Positions 24,317 through 33,943 of a stretch of DNA of 33,967 nt are shown one piece after another. Under the pieces are notes generated by a model that was given only the letters and a program-made list of their open reading frames with translations, searched no databases and was not told the DNA's origin. Source of the DNA: Pseudoselenomonas ruminantium. Its GTDB lineage: Bacteria; Bacillota; Negativicutes; Selenomonadales; Selenomonadaceae. Location: contig CADAAS010000042.1 of the NCBI GenBank assembly GCA_902785885.1, positions 1-33,967 of the forward strand, read 5' to 3'. The position numbers were made by a program, and so were the translations under genes. Each line of letters begins with the position of its first letter. Position 1 is the stretch's first letter.

Positions 24317-24899
24317 TCATTGCAGGGGTAAATGCTTTAATTCCTGACGCAGCCAGTCAAGCCGCTGTTTTTCCCGCAGGATGGCCTGCTGAAGTATGCA
24401 GCGGTGGCCAAAATGATTTTGCTGGGCTTCTTCATCGGCAAAGAGTAGCTGCCAGCGGGCTTGGAGGTATTGATATTTTTCCTCATGGCGGGCGATTTCC
24501 TCTTGAAAGAGCTGGCGTGTCAATGGGTCAGCAGCCGAATCCAACAGGTAAAGTTTCATGGTAAAGTCGTCCCGGGTTGGCACAGGCTGGCTTAGTGGTT
24601 CATGCATCCAGGCGGACAGCAGTTGCTGTCCGCTTTTTGTAATCTGATAGAATTTTTTTTCGAGCTTTTTGCCGACAGAATTTTTTTTCGAGCTTTTTGC
24701 CGACAAGTTCTGTGCGGGAACTGATCAGGCCATCATCTTCCATATGGCGTAATTCTGGATAAATCTGGCTGTGGTTGGAATACCAAAAATCGCCTAATTC
24801 TTCTTCAAAGAGTTTTTTGATGTCGTAACCAGCAAGCTCCCTGTGTGCCAGCAGCCCCAGGATAATATATTTCAGTACATTTTTTTGTGCCATATTCAT
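24317..24899 (-). pseudogene. padR: PadR-family repressor broken by a 28-bp tandem duplication
   Basis: PadR-type winged-helix repressors silence phenolic acid decarboxylase genes until hydroxycinnamic acids appear. The N-terminal frame (from ATG 24899; 24893 is an alternative start giving MAQKNVLKY) has the family pattern YIILGLLAHRELAGYDIKK and WYSNHSQIYPELRHMEDDGL. At the wing it reaches an exact 28-bp tandem repeat (24649-24704). Because 28 is not a multiple of 3, the frame shifts and ends at 24600. The C-terminal helical dimerisation part continues in the other frame to 24317. Removing one repeat copy restores a normal protein of about 184 residues (VGKKLEKKFYQITKSGQQLL). The protein as given would lack its dimerisation domain. 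Confidence 0.88.
24649..24704. repeat. Exact 28-bp tandem duplication inside padR
   Basis: Units 24649-24676 and 24677-24704 are identical. Each holds an 8-T run (A8 in the padR message) and a 5-T run. The duplicate adds one base modulo three. The lack of divergence points to a recent event or an unstable site. Confidence 0.95.
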
Positions 24900-24923
24900 C
24901 ACATCTCCTTTTTATCTTGCCTT

Positions 24924-24952
24924 AGTATAGCATAGATGAATAAATTTGACAT
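24924..24952 (-). promoter_or_regulatory. Probable padR promoter
   Basis: On the minus strand ATGTCA (24952-24947), a 17-base spacer and TATACT (24929-24924). Its -35 overlaps the first two bases of the upstream PadR operator, which suggests autoregulation. Confidence 0.5.
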
Positions 24953-24966
24953 GTATTTTATTACAT
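24951..24966. promoter_or_regulatory. PadR operator 1 (ATGT-N8-ACAT)
   Basis: ATGTATTTTATTACAT matches the dyad recognised by PadR/LmrR-type regulators. It sits between the divergent promoters, abutting the padR -35 and ending four bases before the padC -35. Confidence 0.7.
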
Positions 24967-24970
24967 GATA

Positions 24971-24999
24971 TTGACATGGAGCTGAAAAAGCGTTATGAT
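24971..24999 (+). promoter_or_regulatory. padC promoter
   Basis: Consensus -35 TTGACA (24971-24976), an ideal 17-base spacer and -10 TATGAT (24994-24999). A strong promoter by consensus; transcription would start near 25006. Confidence 0.8.
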
Positions 25000-25015
25000 A
25001 CATTATGTCAAGAAT

Positions 25016-25031
25016 ATGTAAATACATACAT
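25016..25031. promoter_or_regulatory. PadR operator 2 (ATGT-N8-ACAT)
   Basis: ATGTAAATACATACAT has the same dyad with an 8-base spacer. It lies just downstream of the expected padC start site, where a bound repressor would block initiation or early elongation. With operator 1 it brackets the promoter. Confidence 0.68.
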
Positions 25032-25052
25032 GATTTAAGGAGGAACTTAAAG

Positions 25053-25583
25053 ATGAAATTTAAGGAACTGGATGATTTTTTAGGAACGCATTTTATTTAT
25101 ACTTATGATAATGGTTGGGAATACGAATGGTATGCCAAGAATGATCATACGGTGGATTACCGCATTCATGGCGGCATGGTTGCTGGTCGTTGGGTGAAGG
25201 ACCAGGAAGCCAATATCGTCAAGCTCACGGACGGCGTATTCAAGGTAACCTGGACGGAACCGACGGGCACGGATGTGGCTTTGGATTTTATGCCCAATGA
25301 AAACATCATGCATGGTGTGATTTTCTTTCCGAAATGGGTGCAGGATCATCCGTCCATTACGGTCTGCTTCCAGAATGAGCACATTGACCTGATGGAAGAG
25401 TCCCGCGAAAAGTACGAAACCTATCCGAAATATCTGGTGCCGGAATTTGCCAAGATTACCTATATGGGCAAGGCAGGTCAGAATAACGAAGACGTTATTG
25501 CCGAAGCACCTTATGTCGGCATGACGGATGAAATTCGTGCTGGCAAATATTTTGATGCAAATTATAAGCGTTTGAAAAAATAA
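25053..25583 (+). CDS. padC: Phenolic acid decarboxylase
   Basis: Converts p-coumaric, ferulic and caffeic acids to the 4-vinyl phenols plus CO2 without a cofactor; a detoxification enzyme. 176 residues, the usual length, cytoplasmic lipocalin-like barrel. Catalytic residues known from Bacillus (Tyr11, Tyr13, Arg41, Glu64) are matched with a constant offset by Tyr16, Tyr18, Arg46 and Glu69 ([28 protein letters not shown]). The start at 25053 has AAGGAGG at 25037-25043. It is divergent from padR with two operators between, and 18 bases upstream of a secreted esterase that probably shares the message. Confidence 0.95.
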   Translation: MKFKELDDFLGTHFIYTYDNGWEYEWYAKNDHTVDYRIHGGMVAGRWVKDQEANIVKLTDGVFKVTWTEPTGTDVALDFMPNENIMHGVIFFPKWVQDHPSITVCFQNEHIDLMEESREKYETYPKYLVPEFAKITYMGKAGQNNEDVIAEAPYVGMTDEIRAGKYFDANYKRLKK

Positions 25584-25601
25584 AAGCAGGAGGTCATAGC
25601 G

Positions 25602-26702
25602 ATGAAAGCAGGTAAATTGCGGAAACTCTCTCTAGCGGCGTTATTGTCACTGGCTTTGGCTGTGCCCATGACTGGTGGCAGCTGCGCAGCTGCCGAAAAT
25701 CTGGTCAATATGCAGCCAACCTACCGTGATGTCGTAGTGGCCAATGTGCAAAATGACAATGGTGCGCCGCGCCAGCTGCGCATGAATGTATTTGTGCCGC
25801 CGAAAGTGAAAGCTGAAAAAGTTCCTGTACTGGTGTTCGTGCATGGCGGCGGTTGGGCACGAGGCTCCTATGAGGGGGACGATGCTAAGCAAAGTGCATC
25901 CAGTGCGGTGAACAATGGTAACAATGCCTTGATGGACAAGGACAATAAATCATCGTATAAGATTTTCAAGGATGTATTAAATCATGGGATTGCCTTTGTG
26001 TCTGTGGATTACCGGCTGAACAGCGAAGCGGCCTTCCCTGCGCAGATTTATGATGTAAAGGCGGCCGTGCGTTTTGTACGCGCTCATGCCGATAAGTATG
26101 GGCTGGATGCTGAGCGGATTGCCATAGCGGGCACATCTGCCGGAGCGCACTTGGCTGCAGAACTTGCTGTGACCAGCGGCAATAAGGCACTCGAAGGCGA
26201 TGAAGGCGGCAACCTTGGTTATAGCAGCAGAGTAAAAGCCTGTGTTGATTATTATGGCCCCACCAATCTTTTGACCATGGCACCGGAAATGAGTACCAAA
26301 CTGCAAGACCCTGCTCAGGCGGCAGAAACCCATGATTCTGTCCGTGCAAATGAGTCCATTCTCTTGGGCTTTGTGGGAGAAGGTCAGGGCGTAGGTACCT
26401 TGCGCAAGCTTGACGAGGCACAGGATAAAACTTCACCATATTGGAAAATGGTGGAAAAGGCTAAACTGGCCAGCCCCGTTTATCAGGTGACGAAAGATGC
26501 GCCGCCGTTCTTCATTGCCCATGGCGGTCATGATTCGCTTGTGCCCATTCAGCAAAGCATCAGCCTGCAAAAGGCTTTGACCGATGCTGGTGTGGAAAAT
26601 ATCTTTATGTGTAACTCAGAAGCCGAACATGGCTATGTGGGCGAAGATACCAACAAGGCCATGATGCGCTGGCTGTGCCATCAGCTGGGCGTAAAATATT
26701 AA
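25602..26702 (+). CDS. Secreted alpha/beta-hydrolase esterase, possibly a hydroxycinnamoyl esterase
   Basis: Carboxylesterase of the hormone-sensitive-lipase/BD-FAE-like type, 366 residues. Residues 1-30 are a signal peptide; GGSC at 25-28 is a poor lipobox, so cleavage after CAA is more likely. Oxyanion motif HGGGW at 81-85, nucleophile Ser179 in AGTSAGAH, acid Asp311 (GGHDSLVP) and His343 (EHGY). AGGAGG precedes the start. Placement directly behind padC suggests it frees ferulic or coumaric acid from plant-wall or phenolic esters outside the cell, supplying the decarboxylase. That substrate is an inference from context; the fold alone would allow many acyl esters. Confidence 0.82.
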   Translation: MKAGKLRKLSLAALLSLALAVPMTGGSCAAAENLVNMQPTYRDVVVANVQNDNGAPRQLRMNVFVPPKVKAEKVPVLVFVHGGGWARGSYEGDDAKQSASSAVNNGNNALMDKDNKSSYKIFKDVLNHGIAFVSVDYRLNSEAAFPAQIYDVKAAVRFVRAHADKYGLDAERIAIAGTSAGAHLAAELAVTSGNKALEGDEGGNLGYSSRVKACVDYYGPTNLLTMAPEMSTKLQDPAQAAETHDSVRANESILLGFVGEGQGVGTLRKLDEAQDKTSPYWKMVEKAKLASPVYQVTKDAPPFFIAHGGHDSLVPIQQSISLQKALTDAGVENIFMCNSEAEHGYVGEDTNKAMMRWLCHQLGVKY

Positions 26703-26713
26703 GTATTTGCGCA

Positions 26714-26742
26714 TTGCATTCCTGCGGTCTTTATGCTACAAT
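26714..26742 (+). promoter_or_regulatory. Promoter of the pheST T-box transcript
   Basis: TTGCAT (26714-26719), a 17-base spacer, TACAAT (26737-26742). The start near 26749 coincides with the beginning of the T-box leader. Confidence 0.72.
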
Positions 26743-26749
26743 CTTATGT

Positions 26750-26973
26750 ATTGTGGCGATGAACAAGAAGAGTAAACTTCGCAGGCATTTTTAGAGAGTC
26801 TCCGTTGCTGGGAAGGAGATAATGCCGGAGGTTGAACGTTCGCTTGGGAGTCTTTCGGAGGAAATGCCGAACGTATGACTGCGTTAAAGTTATCGAGTGA
26901 AAAATCAGGGTGGTACCGCGAAATTCAGCCTTCGCCCCTCGTGCACATATTGTGCAGGGGCGAGGGCTTTTAT
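26750..26973 (+). ncRNA. T-box riboswitch leader of pheS
   Basis: tRNA-sensing leader that lets transcription continue when tRNA-Phe is uncharged. The T-box sequence AGGGTGGTACCGCG is at 26907-26920; its TGGT would pair with an ACCA tRNA end, as expected for a tRNA with discriminator A. Stem I begins near 26757 with an AAGAGTAA segment typical of the AGUA bulge. A TTC at 26839-26841 on the 3' side of stem I is a candidate Phe specifier codon, not verified by folding. The terminator is GCCTTCGCCCCTCGTGCAC pairing with GTGCAGGGGCGAGGGC and a T run (26928-26973). The alternative antiterminator would use the T-box and the terminator's 5' arm. Confidence 0.92.
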
Positions 26974-27005
26974 AATTTGCTTTTCATAAGGCAGGAGGTA
27001 AATAA

Positions 27006-28031
<1,026 letters not shown>

Positions 28032-28047
28032 TTAGGGAGGTTTACAT

Positions 28048-30477
28048 ATGCAGGTTTCCATTAAATGGTTAAACGATTATATAAAGTTCAACGAAACGGC
28101 TGAAGAACTGGCCGACAAATACACGATGTCCGGCGTTCCCGTGGAAAATGTTATCCGCGCGGACGAAGGCCTCGACAAAGTGGTAACGGGCCGTATCGAA
28201 AAGCTCGAAGCCCATCCGGATTCCGACCATCTGCAGATTTGCCAGATGAATGTGGGCGAGCCGGAACTCATTCAGATTATCACGGGTGCCCAGAATGTGG
28301 CCGAAGGCCAGGTGGTGCCGGTAGCTATGGTCGGTGCACATCTGCCCAACGGCCTCCATATCAAGAAGGGTAAGCTGCGCGGTCTGCCGTCCAATGGTAT
28401 GCTGTGCTCCGCAGAAGAACTCAAGATGGACCTCACCAAGCTGACGGAAGAAGAAAAGAACGGCATCTACATTCTGCCTGCTGATACGCCGGTCGGTGTG
28501 CCCGCTAAAGATGTACTGGGGCTTGATGATGTCGTGCTCGAATTTGAATTGACGGCTAACCGTGCCGACTGCTTCAGCGTTGTCGGACTCGTGCGTGAAG
28601 CTGCTGTACTCACGGGCAATGAGCCGTACTATCCGGAAATCTCCGTTAAGGAAGATGACGAAGCCAAAGCTGCCGATATGATTAAAATTGGCATTGAAAG
28701 CGACCTCTGCGACCGTTTTGCCGCCCGTGTGATTAAGAATGTCAAGGTTGGTCCCTCTCCGGAATGGATGCAGCAGCGTCTCGAAGGTGCTGGTATCCGT
28801 GCCATCAACAACGTGGTCGATGTGACGAACTTTGTCATGGTGGAACTGGGCCAGCCCATGCACGCCTATGACTATGATGAAATCGCCGGCCACAGCCTGA
28901 CGGCCCGTCTGGCTAAAGAGGGCGAAAACCTCCATACGCTCGATGACAGCTCCCGCATTGCCAAGGGCACGGAACTCGTCATTGCCGACAGCGAAAAACC
29001 GGCTGGTCTTGCTGGTGTAATGGGCGGTCTTGAATCTGAAGTAACGGAAAAGACCACGACCATCGTGCTTGAAGCGGCCTCCTTCAACGGGGCCAGCATC
29101 CGCCGTACTTCCCGTGCTTGCGGCTTGCATTCCGAGGCTTCGGGACGTTTTGAACGCGGCGTGGATGTGACGGCTATTCCCCGCGCTCTTGACCGTGCCT
29201 GCCAGCTTCTGCAGGAAATGGGTGCCTGCACGGTAACGCAGGGCATGGTGGATGTATATCCGAAACAGAAAGAGCAGACGGAAATCCATTATACGGCCGA
29301 GCAGATTAATGCCCGTCTGGGTACGCAGCTCAGTGCCAGCAAGATGATGGAAATCCTCACGAGTCTTGGCTTTGCCGTACAGACGGAAGGCGAAGGCTTT
29401 GTGGCCAAGGTTCCCACATGGCGCAATGACTGCATCTGCATGGAAGACCTCTCCGAGGAAGTTTCCCGTATCTATGGCTTTGACAATATTGCCCCGACCC
29501 TGCCTTGGGGGGCTGTGATGCAAGGCAAGCAGAGCCCGCGTCAGGATTTCATCGACAAGATTAAGGAAATTCTTGTGGGCTTGGGGATGACCGAGGAACT
29601 GTCCTTCAGCTTCACGAATACCGACTTGCTGGACAAGATGCTGGTGCCGGCTGACAGCGAACTGCGCAAGGCTGTGCCCATCATGAACCCGCTGACGGAT
29701 GACTATCCGCTCGTGCGTACGAGCCTTCTGACTTCCATCATGGAAAATGCTGTACGCAACTTCTCGCGCAAGAATATGGATCTGCGTCTCTTTGATGTAG
29801 CGCCTGTATTCTTCCCGAAACAGCTGCCGGTAACGGAACAGCCGGAGGAAGTCGTAAAACTCGTTGGTTTGATGACGGGCCGCCGCAATACGGTAGGCTG
29901 GAATCAGACGAATGATATGATTGACTTCTACGATATGAAGGGCTTGGTGGAAGAACTGCTCGCCAGCCTCTCCATCTCCAAGTACACCGTAGAAGCCGGT
30001 GAACACTTCGCCCTGCATCCGGGCAAGACCGCACTCTTTAAGAAGGGCCGCGAAGTCATTGCCACCCTGGGCGAACTGCATCCGCAGGCCGCAGAAAACT
30101 TCGGCATCAAGCAGAAGGTTTATCTCTTCGAAATGGATGTGGAAGTGCTCATGAAGTACACGGCTAAGAATTTCCATTTCGACAGCCTGCCCAAATTCCC
30201 GGCAACTTCCCGCGATTTGGCCATTGTGGTGGACAAGGACGCAGAAGCTGGCAAGATTGAGCAGGTCATCATGAAGAACGGCGGCAAACACTTCAAGTCC
30301 GTAACGCTCTTTGATGTGTACACTGGTGAACATGTAGCTGAGGGCAAGAAGAGCCTTGCCTTCAACCTCCAGTTCCAGTCCAAGGACAAGACCCTTACGG
30401 ACGAAGAAGCAGATACGGCGTTCAACAACATTCTGAAGGCTGTAGAAAAGCAGTTCGGTGCTGAGCTGCGGGCTTAA
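28048..30477 (+). CDS. pheT: Phenylalanyl-tRNA synthetase beta subunit
   Basis: Non-catalytic large subunit with tRNA-binding and editing functions, 809 residues, full length. An EMAP/OB tRNA-binding domain occupies about 40-150 (GRIEKLEAHPDSDHLQICQMNVG). The B3/B4 editing region is at about 210-370 (NNVVDVTNFVMVELGQPMHAYD). The B5 domain is near 400-475, followed by the inactive class II-like core and the C-terminal anticodon-binding ferredoxin-fold domain (FPATSRDLAIVVDKD onwards). AGGGAGG precedes the start. It shares the T-box-controlled transcript with pheS, and zapA begins nine bases downstream. Confidence 0.97.
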   Translation: MQVSIKWLNDYIKFNETAEELADKYTMSGVPVENVIRADEGLDKVVTGRIEKLEAHPDSDHLQICQMNVGEPELIQIITGAQNVAEGQVVPVAMVGAHLPNGLHIKKGKLRGLPSNGMLCSAEELKMDLTKLTEEEKNGIYILPADTPVGVPAKDVLGLDDVVLEFELTANRADCFSVVGLVREAAVLTGNEPYYPEISVKEDDEAKAADMIKIGIESDLCDRFAARVIKNVKVGPSPEWMQQRLEGAGIRAINNVVDVTNFVMVELGQPMHAYDYDEIAGHSLTARLAKEGENLHTLDDSSRIAKGTELVIADSEKPAGLAGVMGGLESEVTEKTTTIVLEAASFNGASIRRTSRACGLHSEASGRFERGVDVTAIPRALDRACQLLQEMGACTVTQGMVDVYPKQKEQTEIHYTAEQINARLGTQLSASKMMEILTSLGFAVQTEGEGFVAKVPTWRNDCICMEDLSEEVSRIYGFDNIAPTLPWGAVMQGKQSPRQDFIDKIKEILVGLGMTEELSFSFTNTDLLDKMLVPADSELRKAVPIMNPLTDDYPLVRTSLLTSIMENAVRNFSRKNMDLRLFDVAPVFFPKQLPVTEQPEEVVKLVGLMTGRRNTVGWNQTNDMIDFYDMKGLVEELLASLSISKYTVEAGEHFALHPGKTALFKKGREVIATLGELHPQAAENFGIKQKVYLFEMDVEVLMKYTAKNFHFDSLPKFPATSRDLAIVVDKDAEAGKIEQVIMKNGGKHFKSVTLFDVYTGEHVAEGKKSLAFNLQFQSKDKTLTDEEADTAFNNILKAVEKQFGAELRA

Positions 30478-30486
30478 GGTGATAGC

Positions 30487-30750
30487 ATGGCAGAAGAAAA
30501 AAATAATCAGCCGTCGGAACGGGTGGTCGTAGAGATTTACGGCAACAGTTATCCGCTGAAAACCGATAATCCGCAGGCATTGAAGAAGCTGGCGGCTGCT
30601 GTGGATAAAAAGATGAAAGCGATGTCCCGGTCCGTACGCAGCTTTGATGACCGCAAAATTGCTGTATTAACCGCCCTGCAGATTGCAGAGGAATATTATC
30701 AGCTCAAGAAAGATTATGATGAACTGGTAGATCTTCTCGATGAAAAATAA
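30487..30750 (+). CDS. zapA: Cell division protein ZapA
   Basis: 87 residues. ZapA binds FtsZ and promotes Z-ring bundling at midcell. The N-terminal globular part has the RVVVEIYGNSYPLKTDNP strand pattern, followed by the long C-terminal coiled-coil helix (IAVLTALQIAEEYYQLKKDYDEL) used for dimers and tetramers. AGGTGAT precedes the ATG. It sits right after pheT, as in many Firmicutes-type genomes, and is likely read from the pheST message. Confidence 0.88.
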   Translation: MAEEKNNQPSERVVVEIYGNSYPLKTDNPQALKKLAAAVDKKMKAMSRSVRSFDDRKIAVLTALQIAEEYYQLKKDYDELVDLLDEK

Positions 30751-30785
30751 CAAAATATAGCAGGAATTTTTCTCTTGCTCACGAA

Positions 30786-30791
30786 TATAAT
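30786..30791 (+). promoter_or_regulatory. Possible -10 box for the chemoreceptor gene
   Basis: TATAAT overlaps the start of the terminator hairpin at 30787. No convincing -35 is seen 17 bases upstream, so support is modest. Confidence 0.35.
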
Positions 30792-30838
30792 CCGTAAAGT
30801 AAAGATAAAAGGCATTACTTTACGGGTTATATTTTTTT
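30787..30838 (+). terminator. Terminator-type hairpin between zapA and the chemoreceptor gene
   Basis: ATAATCCGTAAAGTAA (30787-30802) pairs with TTACTTTACGGGTTAT (30815-30830) with one T-G pair, followed by a T run. It ends only about 18 bases before the receptor start codon, with the AAGGAG ribosome site directly after the T run. Confidence 0.75.
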
Positions 30839-30855
30839 TAAGGAGTGAGTAAAAC

Positions 30856-32574
30856 ATGGGATTTATTAAAAATCTGCGGGTAGCCTATAAAATGCTGATA
30901 TTGGCAGCTTTTGCTGTAATCGGCATGCTGATTATTGGTTATCAGGGGTATTCGACAGCGAAAAAAGCTCAGGTAGACATGGATGATAATTCCAGCTCGG
31001 TGAAATCCATCGGCTATCTGAGCGATATGCGCTATGGCACACGCTATGCCCAGGGCATGATGATTATCATGACTACGGTAAAGGATGACCCACAGCGCAT
31101 GCAGAATTTAGACAAGAAATTCCAGGAAGGCCTGAAATTCGTTGAAGATGGGATTAAGCAGTATGAAGCTGTTCCTGGGAAAACCGATGCGGCTAAGCAG
31201 GAATTAGAAGCGTATAAAGCTATCTGGACAAATTTGCAGAAAAACATGACCGAGGTTGTAAAACTTTGTCAGGCAGGCAAGCAGGAAGAAGGTATGGCGC
31301 TTTATAACCGCGAAGGTTCCAAATTGCTGGATCAGATGCGGCCGCATATCAATAAGATGACGGAATTGGAAAATAGTCATGCCGAAGAACTCAATAAGCA
31401 AAACGATGAAGATACGGAAACGGCTATTCGCAATATGATTATTCAGATCCTTGTAGGGTTAATTATTATGGTTGCCGTAGCGATGTGGATTACCCGCGAA
31501 GTCGTTAATCCTGTTCAGGCGATGATGCGTTCGTTGGAACGTCTGCGTGGTGGTGACTTCAGCGATCATGCCCGTACGATTATGCGCGGTGATGAATTCG
31601 GTGAAATGGCAGACAAATTGGCCGAGGTTCGCATGACGCTGAACAAACTCATGCGCAGTTCCAGTACGACTGCCGAACAACTGGCGGCATCCTCGGAAGA
31701 ACTTACGGCCAGCTCCCATCAGTCGGCACAGGCGTCGGAACAGGTGGCACAGTCCGTTACCAATGCTGCTGGTGCGGTAGCTGAACAGCAGGTGGATGTT
31801 AATGATGCGATGGAGTCCATTGAAAACGCCGTACAGGCCATTGAACGCCTAAGCAGGACAGCCAATCGGGTATCCGAGCATGCGAACACCAGCAATAAGG
31901 CAGCTGTAGAAGGCAATGAGGCCGTTAAACAGGCCGTTAACCAGATTAACAGCGTAGCGCAGATTGTCAACAGCTCTGCGGAAACCGTAGATAAATTGGG
32001 GCAGAGTTCACAGGAAATCGGCCAGATTGTCGAGACGATTTCGTCCATTGCGGAGCAGACCAACCTTCTGGCACTTAACGCAGCAATCGAAGCTGCTCGC
32101 GCCGGTGAACATGGTCGCGGCTTTGCCGTAGTTGCCGATGAAGTGCGTAAACTGGCGGAAGCATCGCAGGAAGCTGCCAAGCAGATTACCGGTCTTATCA
32201 GCGGGATTCAGTCGGAAACCGCAGCAGCCGTTTCCTCCATGCAAAAGGGCAGTGCTGCTGTTAAAGAAGGTACGGCATCCGTTGAACAGCTTCGCGATAC
32301 CTTTAAGAGCATTTATGATGCTGCTTTGGGCGTAGCCAATCAGGCAGAGGAAATGACCAAGGAACTGCGGGTGGTTGAACAGGATACCCAGAATATCAAG
32401 GAAAAATCCGGGGAGATTTTGCAAAAAGGCGGTATGGTAGCTTCGGAAATGGAAAGTGTATCCGCTGCTTCCGAAGAACAGTCCGCATCTGCTTCGGAAA
32501 TTGCCGATGCTAGCTCGTCCCTGGCTAATTTGGCGCAGAATCTGCAGAACTCCCTGCAGAAGTTTAAGTTCTAA
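30856..32574 (+). CDS. Methyl-accepting chemotaxis protein
   Basis: Transmembrane chemoreceptor signalling to CheA/CheW, 572 residues. TM1 at about 11-31, an external four-helix-bundle-type ligand domain (about 32-193), TM2 at about 194-216, HAMP (about 217-270), and a cytoplasmic coiled coil. The hairpin tip [19 protein letters not shown] starts at Glu400 and is followed by [16 protein letters not shown]. Heptads of Gln/Glu-Ala flank it as possible methylation sites. There is no C-terminal CheR/CheB tether pentapeptide. The ligand is unknown. AAGGAG precedes ATG 30856. The gene is preceded by a terminator-like hairpin and followed by another terminator. Confidence 0.93.
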   Translation: MGFIKNLRVAYKMLILAAFAVIGMLIIGYQGYSTAKKAQVDMDDNSSSVKSIGYLSDMRYGTRYAQGMMIIMTTVKDDPQRMQNLDKKFQEGLKFVEDGIKQYEAVPGKTDAAKQELEAYKAIWTNLQKNMTEVVKLCQAGKQEEGMALYNREGSKLLDQMRPHINKMTELENSHAEELNKQNDEDTETAIRNMIIQILVGLIIMVAVAMWITREVVNPVQAMMRSLERLRGGDFSDHARTIMRGDEFGEMADKLAEVRMTLNKLMRSSSTTAEQLAASSEELTASSHQSAQASEQVAQSVTNAAGAVAEQQVDVNDAMESIENAVQAIERLSRTANRVSEHANTSNKAAVEGNEAVKQAVNQINSVAQIVNSSAETVDKLGQSSQEIGQIVETISSIAEQTNLLALNAAIEAARAGEHGRGFAVVADEVRKLAEASQEAAKQITGLISGIQSETAAAVSSMQKGSAAVKEGTASVEQLRDTFKSIYDAALGVANQAEEMTKELRVVEQDTQNIKEKSGEILQKGGMVASEMESVSAASEEQSASASEIADASSSLANLAQNLQNSLQKFKF

Positions 32575-32591
32575 AATTGAATTTGTATGCT

Positions 32592-32625
32592 AAAAAGAGT
32601 GGGAACCGCAGTTTCCACTCTTTTA
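32592..32625. terminator. Bidirectional terminator between the chemoreceptor gene and dapL
   Basis: AAAAGAGTGGGAA and TTTCCACTCTTTT form a hairpin flanked by A and T runs, suited to both convergent transcripts. Confidence 0.8.
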
Positions 32626-32636
32626 TCGTGCTTAAA

Positions 32637-33872
32637 TCAGATATGTAATTGGTTCTTGATGCGTTCCACGGCGCGTACGGTGTTTTCACGGTTGCCGAAG
32701 GCGGTGAGGCGGAAATAGCCTTCGCCACAGGGACCGAAACCAGCGCCTGGAGTGCCCACGATATGGACTTCAGTCAGGAGTTTGTCGAAGAAATCCCAGG
32801 AGGGCATGTTGTCCGGCGTTTTGAGCCAGATATAAGGCGCGTTGACACCGCCATAAGCCTTTATGCCGGCAGCCTGCAGGCCTTCGCGGATGATGCGGGC
32901 ATTTTCCATGTAATAGGCAATGGTTTCTTTGACCTGTTTCTGGCCTTCTTCCGTGTAGATGGCAGCAGCTCCCCGCTGAACGATGTAAGCAGTGCCGTTG
33001 AATTTGGTGGTGTGGCGGCGGCTCCAAAGCTTGTTGAATTCCACCAGGCTACCATCTGCAGCGTGGCCTTTAACGGTTTTGGGAATAATGGTATAACCAC
33101 AGCGCGTGCCCGTGAAGCCGGCGGTCTTGGAGAAGGAACGGAACTCAATAGCAACGTCTTTTGCCCCCTCGATTTCATAAATGGAGCGAGGAACATCATC
33201 TTCTGTGATATAGGCGGCATAAGCTGCGTCAAAGAGAATTACCGCTTCATTTTCGCGGGCATAATCCACCCATTTTTTCAGTTCTGTGCGGGAAAGGGTG
33301 GTTCCGGTAGGATTGTTGGGGCAGCAGAGGTAAATCATATCCACGCGTTCTTTGGGCAGTGCCGGGGCAAAATCGTTGCTGGCATCACAGGGCAGATAGG
33401 TAACGCCGGCAAAATGACCATCCTCGTTCAAGGTGCCTGTGCGGCCTGCCATAACATTGGTATCCAAATATACCGGATACACCGGGTCGGTGATGGCTAC
33501 TTTATTATCCGTGCCAAAGATTTCCTGAATGTTGCCGCAGTCGCTCTTGGAGCCATCACTGATGAAGATTTCATCGCTTTCTATTTCAATGCCACGAGCC
33601 TTGTAATTGTGCTCGATAATGGCATCGGTGAGGAAGCTGTAACCCTGTTCCGGGCCATAGCCGCGGAAGGTATCGGCATTTGCCAGTTCATCTACAGCCT
33701 TATGCATAGCCTCAATGCAGGCGGGGGGCAAGGGCTGGGTAACATCGCCAATGCCCAGGCGGATGATATCTGCTTCGGGATTAGTTTCCTTAAAGGCTGC
33801 CACTCGGCGGGCGATTTCCGCAAAGAGATAACTGCCGGGGAGCTTTAGGTAATTGTCATTGATTGTAGCCAT
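32637..33872 (-). CDS. dapL: LL-diaminopimelate aminotransferase
   Basis: Converts tetrahydrodipicolinate directly to LL-diaminopimelate using glutamate, bypassing the succinylase or acetylase steps of lysine and cell-wall precursor synthesis. 411 residues from ATG 33872, chosen because GGAGG is six bases upstream; an earlier start would add nine residues and has no site. Class I/II PLP fold: [11 protein letters not shown] and GYGPEQGY near the N-terminus, CCPNNPTGT (183-191), FDAAYAAYI (214-222), and Schiff-base Lys249 in [16 protein letters not shown]. The length matches the Chlamydia/plant/Methanothermobacter family. It has its own promoter just upstream. Confidence 0.94.
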   Translation of the reverse strand: MATINDNYLKLPGSYLFAEIARRVAAFKETNPEADIIRLGIGDVTQPLPPACIEAMHKAVDELANADTFRGYGPEQGYSFLTDAIIEHNYKARGIEIESDEIFISDGSKSDCGNIQEIFGTDNKVAITDPVYPVYLDTNVMAGRTGTLNEDGHFAGVTYLPCDASNDFAPALPKERVDMIYLCCPNNPTGTTLSRTELKKWVDYARENEAVILFDAAYAAYITEDDVPRSIYEIEGAKDVAIEFRSFSKTAGFTGTRCGYTIIPKTVKGHAADGSLVEFNKLWSRRHTTKFNGTAYIVQRGAAAIYTEEGQKQVKETIAYYMENARIIREGLQAAGIKAYGGVNAPYIWLKTPDNMPSWDFFDKLLTEVHIVGTPGAGFGPCGEGYFRLTAFGNRENTVRAVERIKNQLHI

Positions 33873-33915
33873 ATAAACCTCCAATAGAATTGTTCTCAAT
33901 ATAACTTTTGGGTAT

Positions 33916-33943
33916 ATTATACCATGTTTCTATAACAAATCAA
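33916..33943 (-). promoter_or_regulatory. dapL promoter
   Basis: On the minus strand TTGATT (33943-33938), a 16-base spacer and TATAAT (33921-33916) preceded by TGG, an extended -10. A good consensus promoter. Confidence 0.72.

Noticed and set aside
28069-30333. A 754-codon open frame antisense to pheT, and similar long antisense frames opposite polC (9450-11162), the glutamine synthetase gene (17388-18698) and dapL (32649-33848)
   Set aside because: They lie opposite strongly conserved genes, have no recognisable domains and lack ribosome sites. They are the usual open shadows of GC-biased codons.
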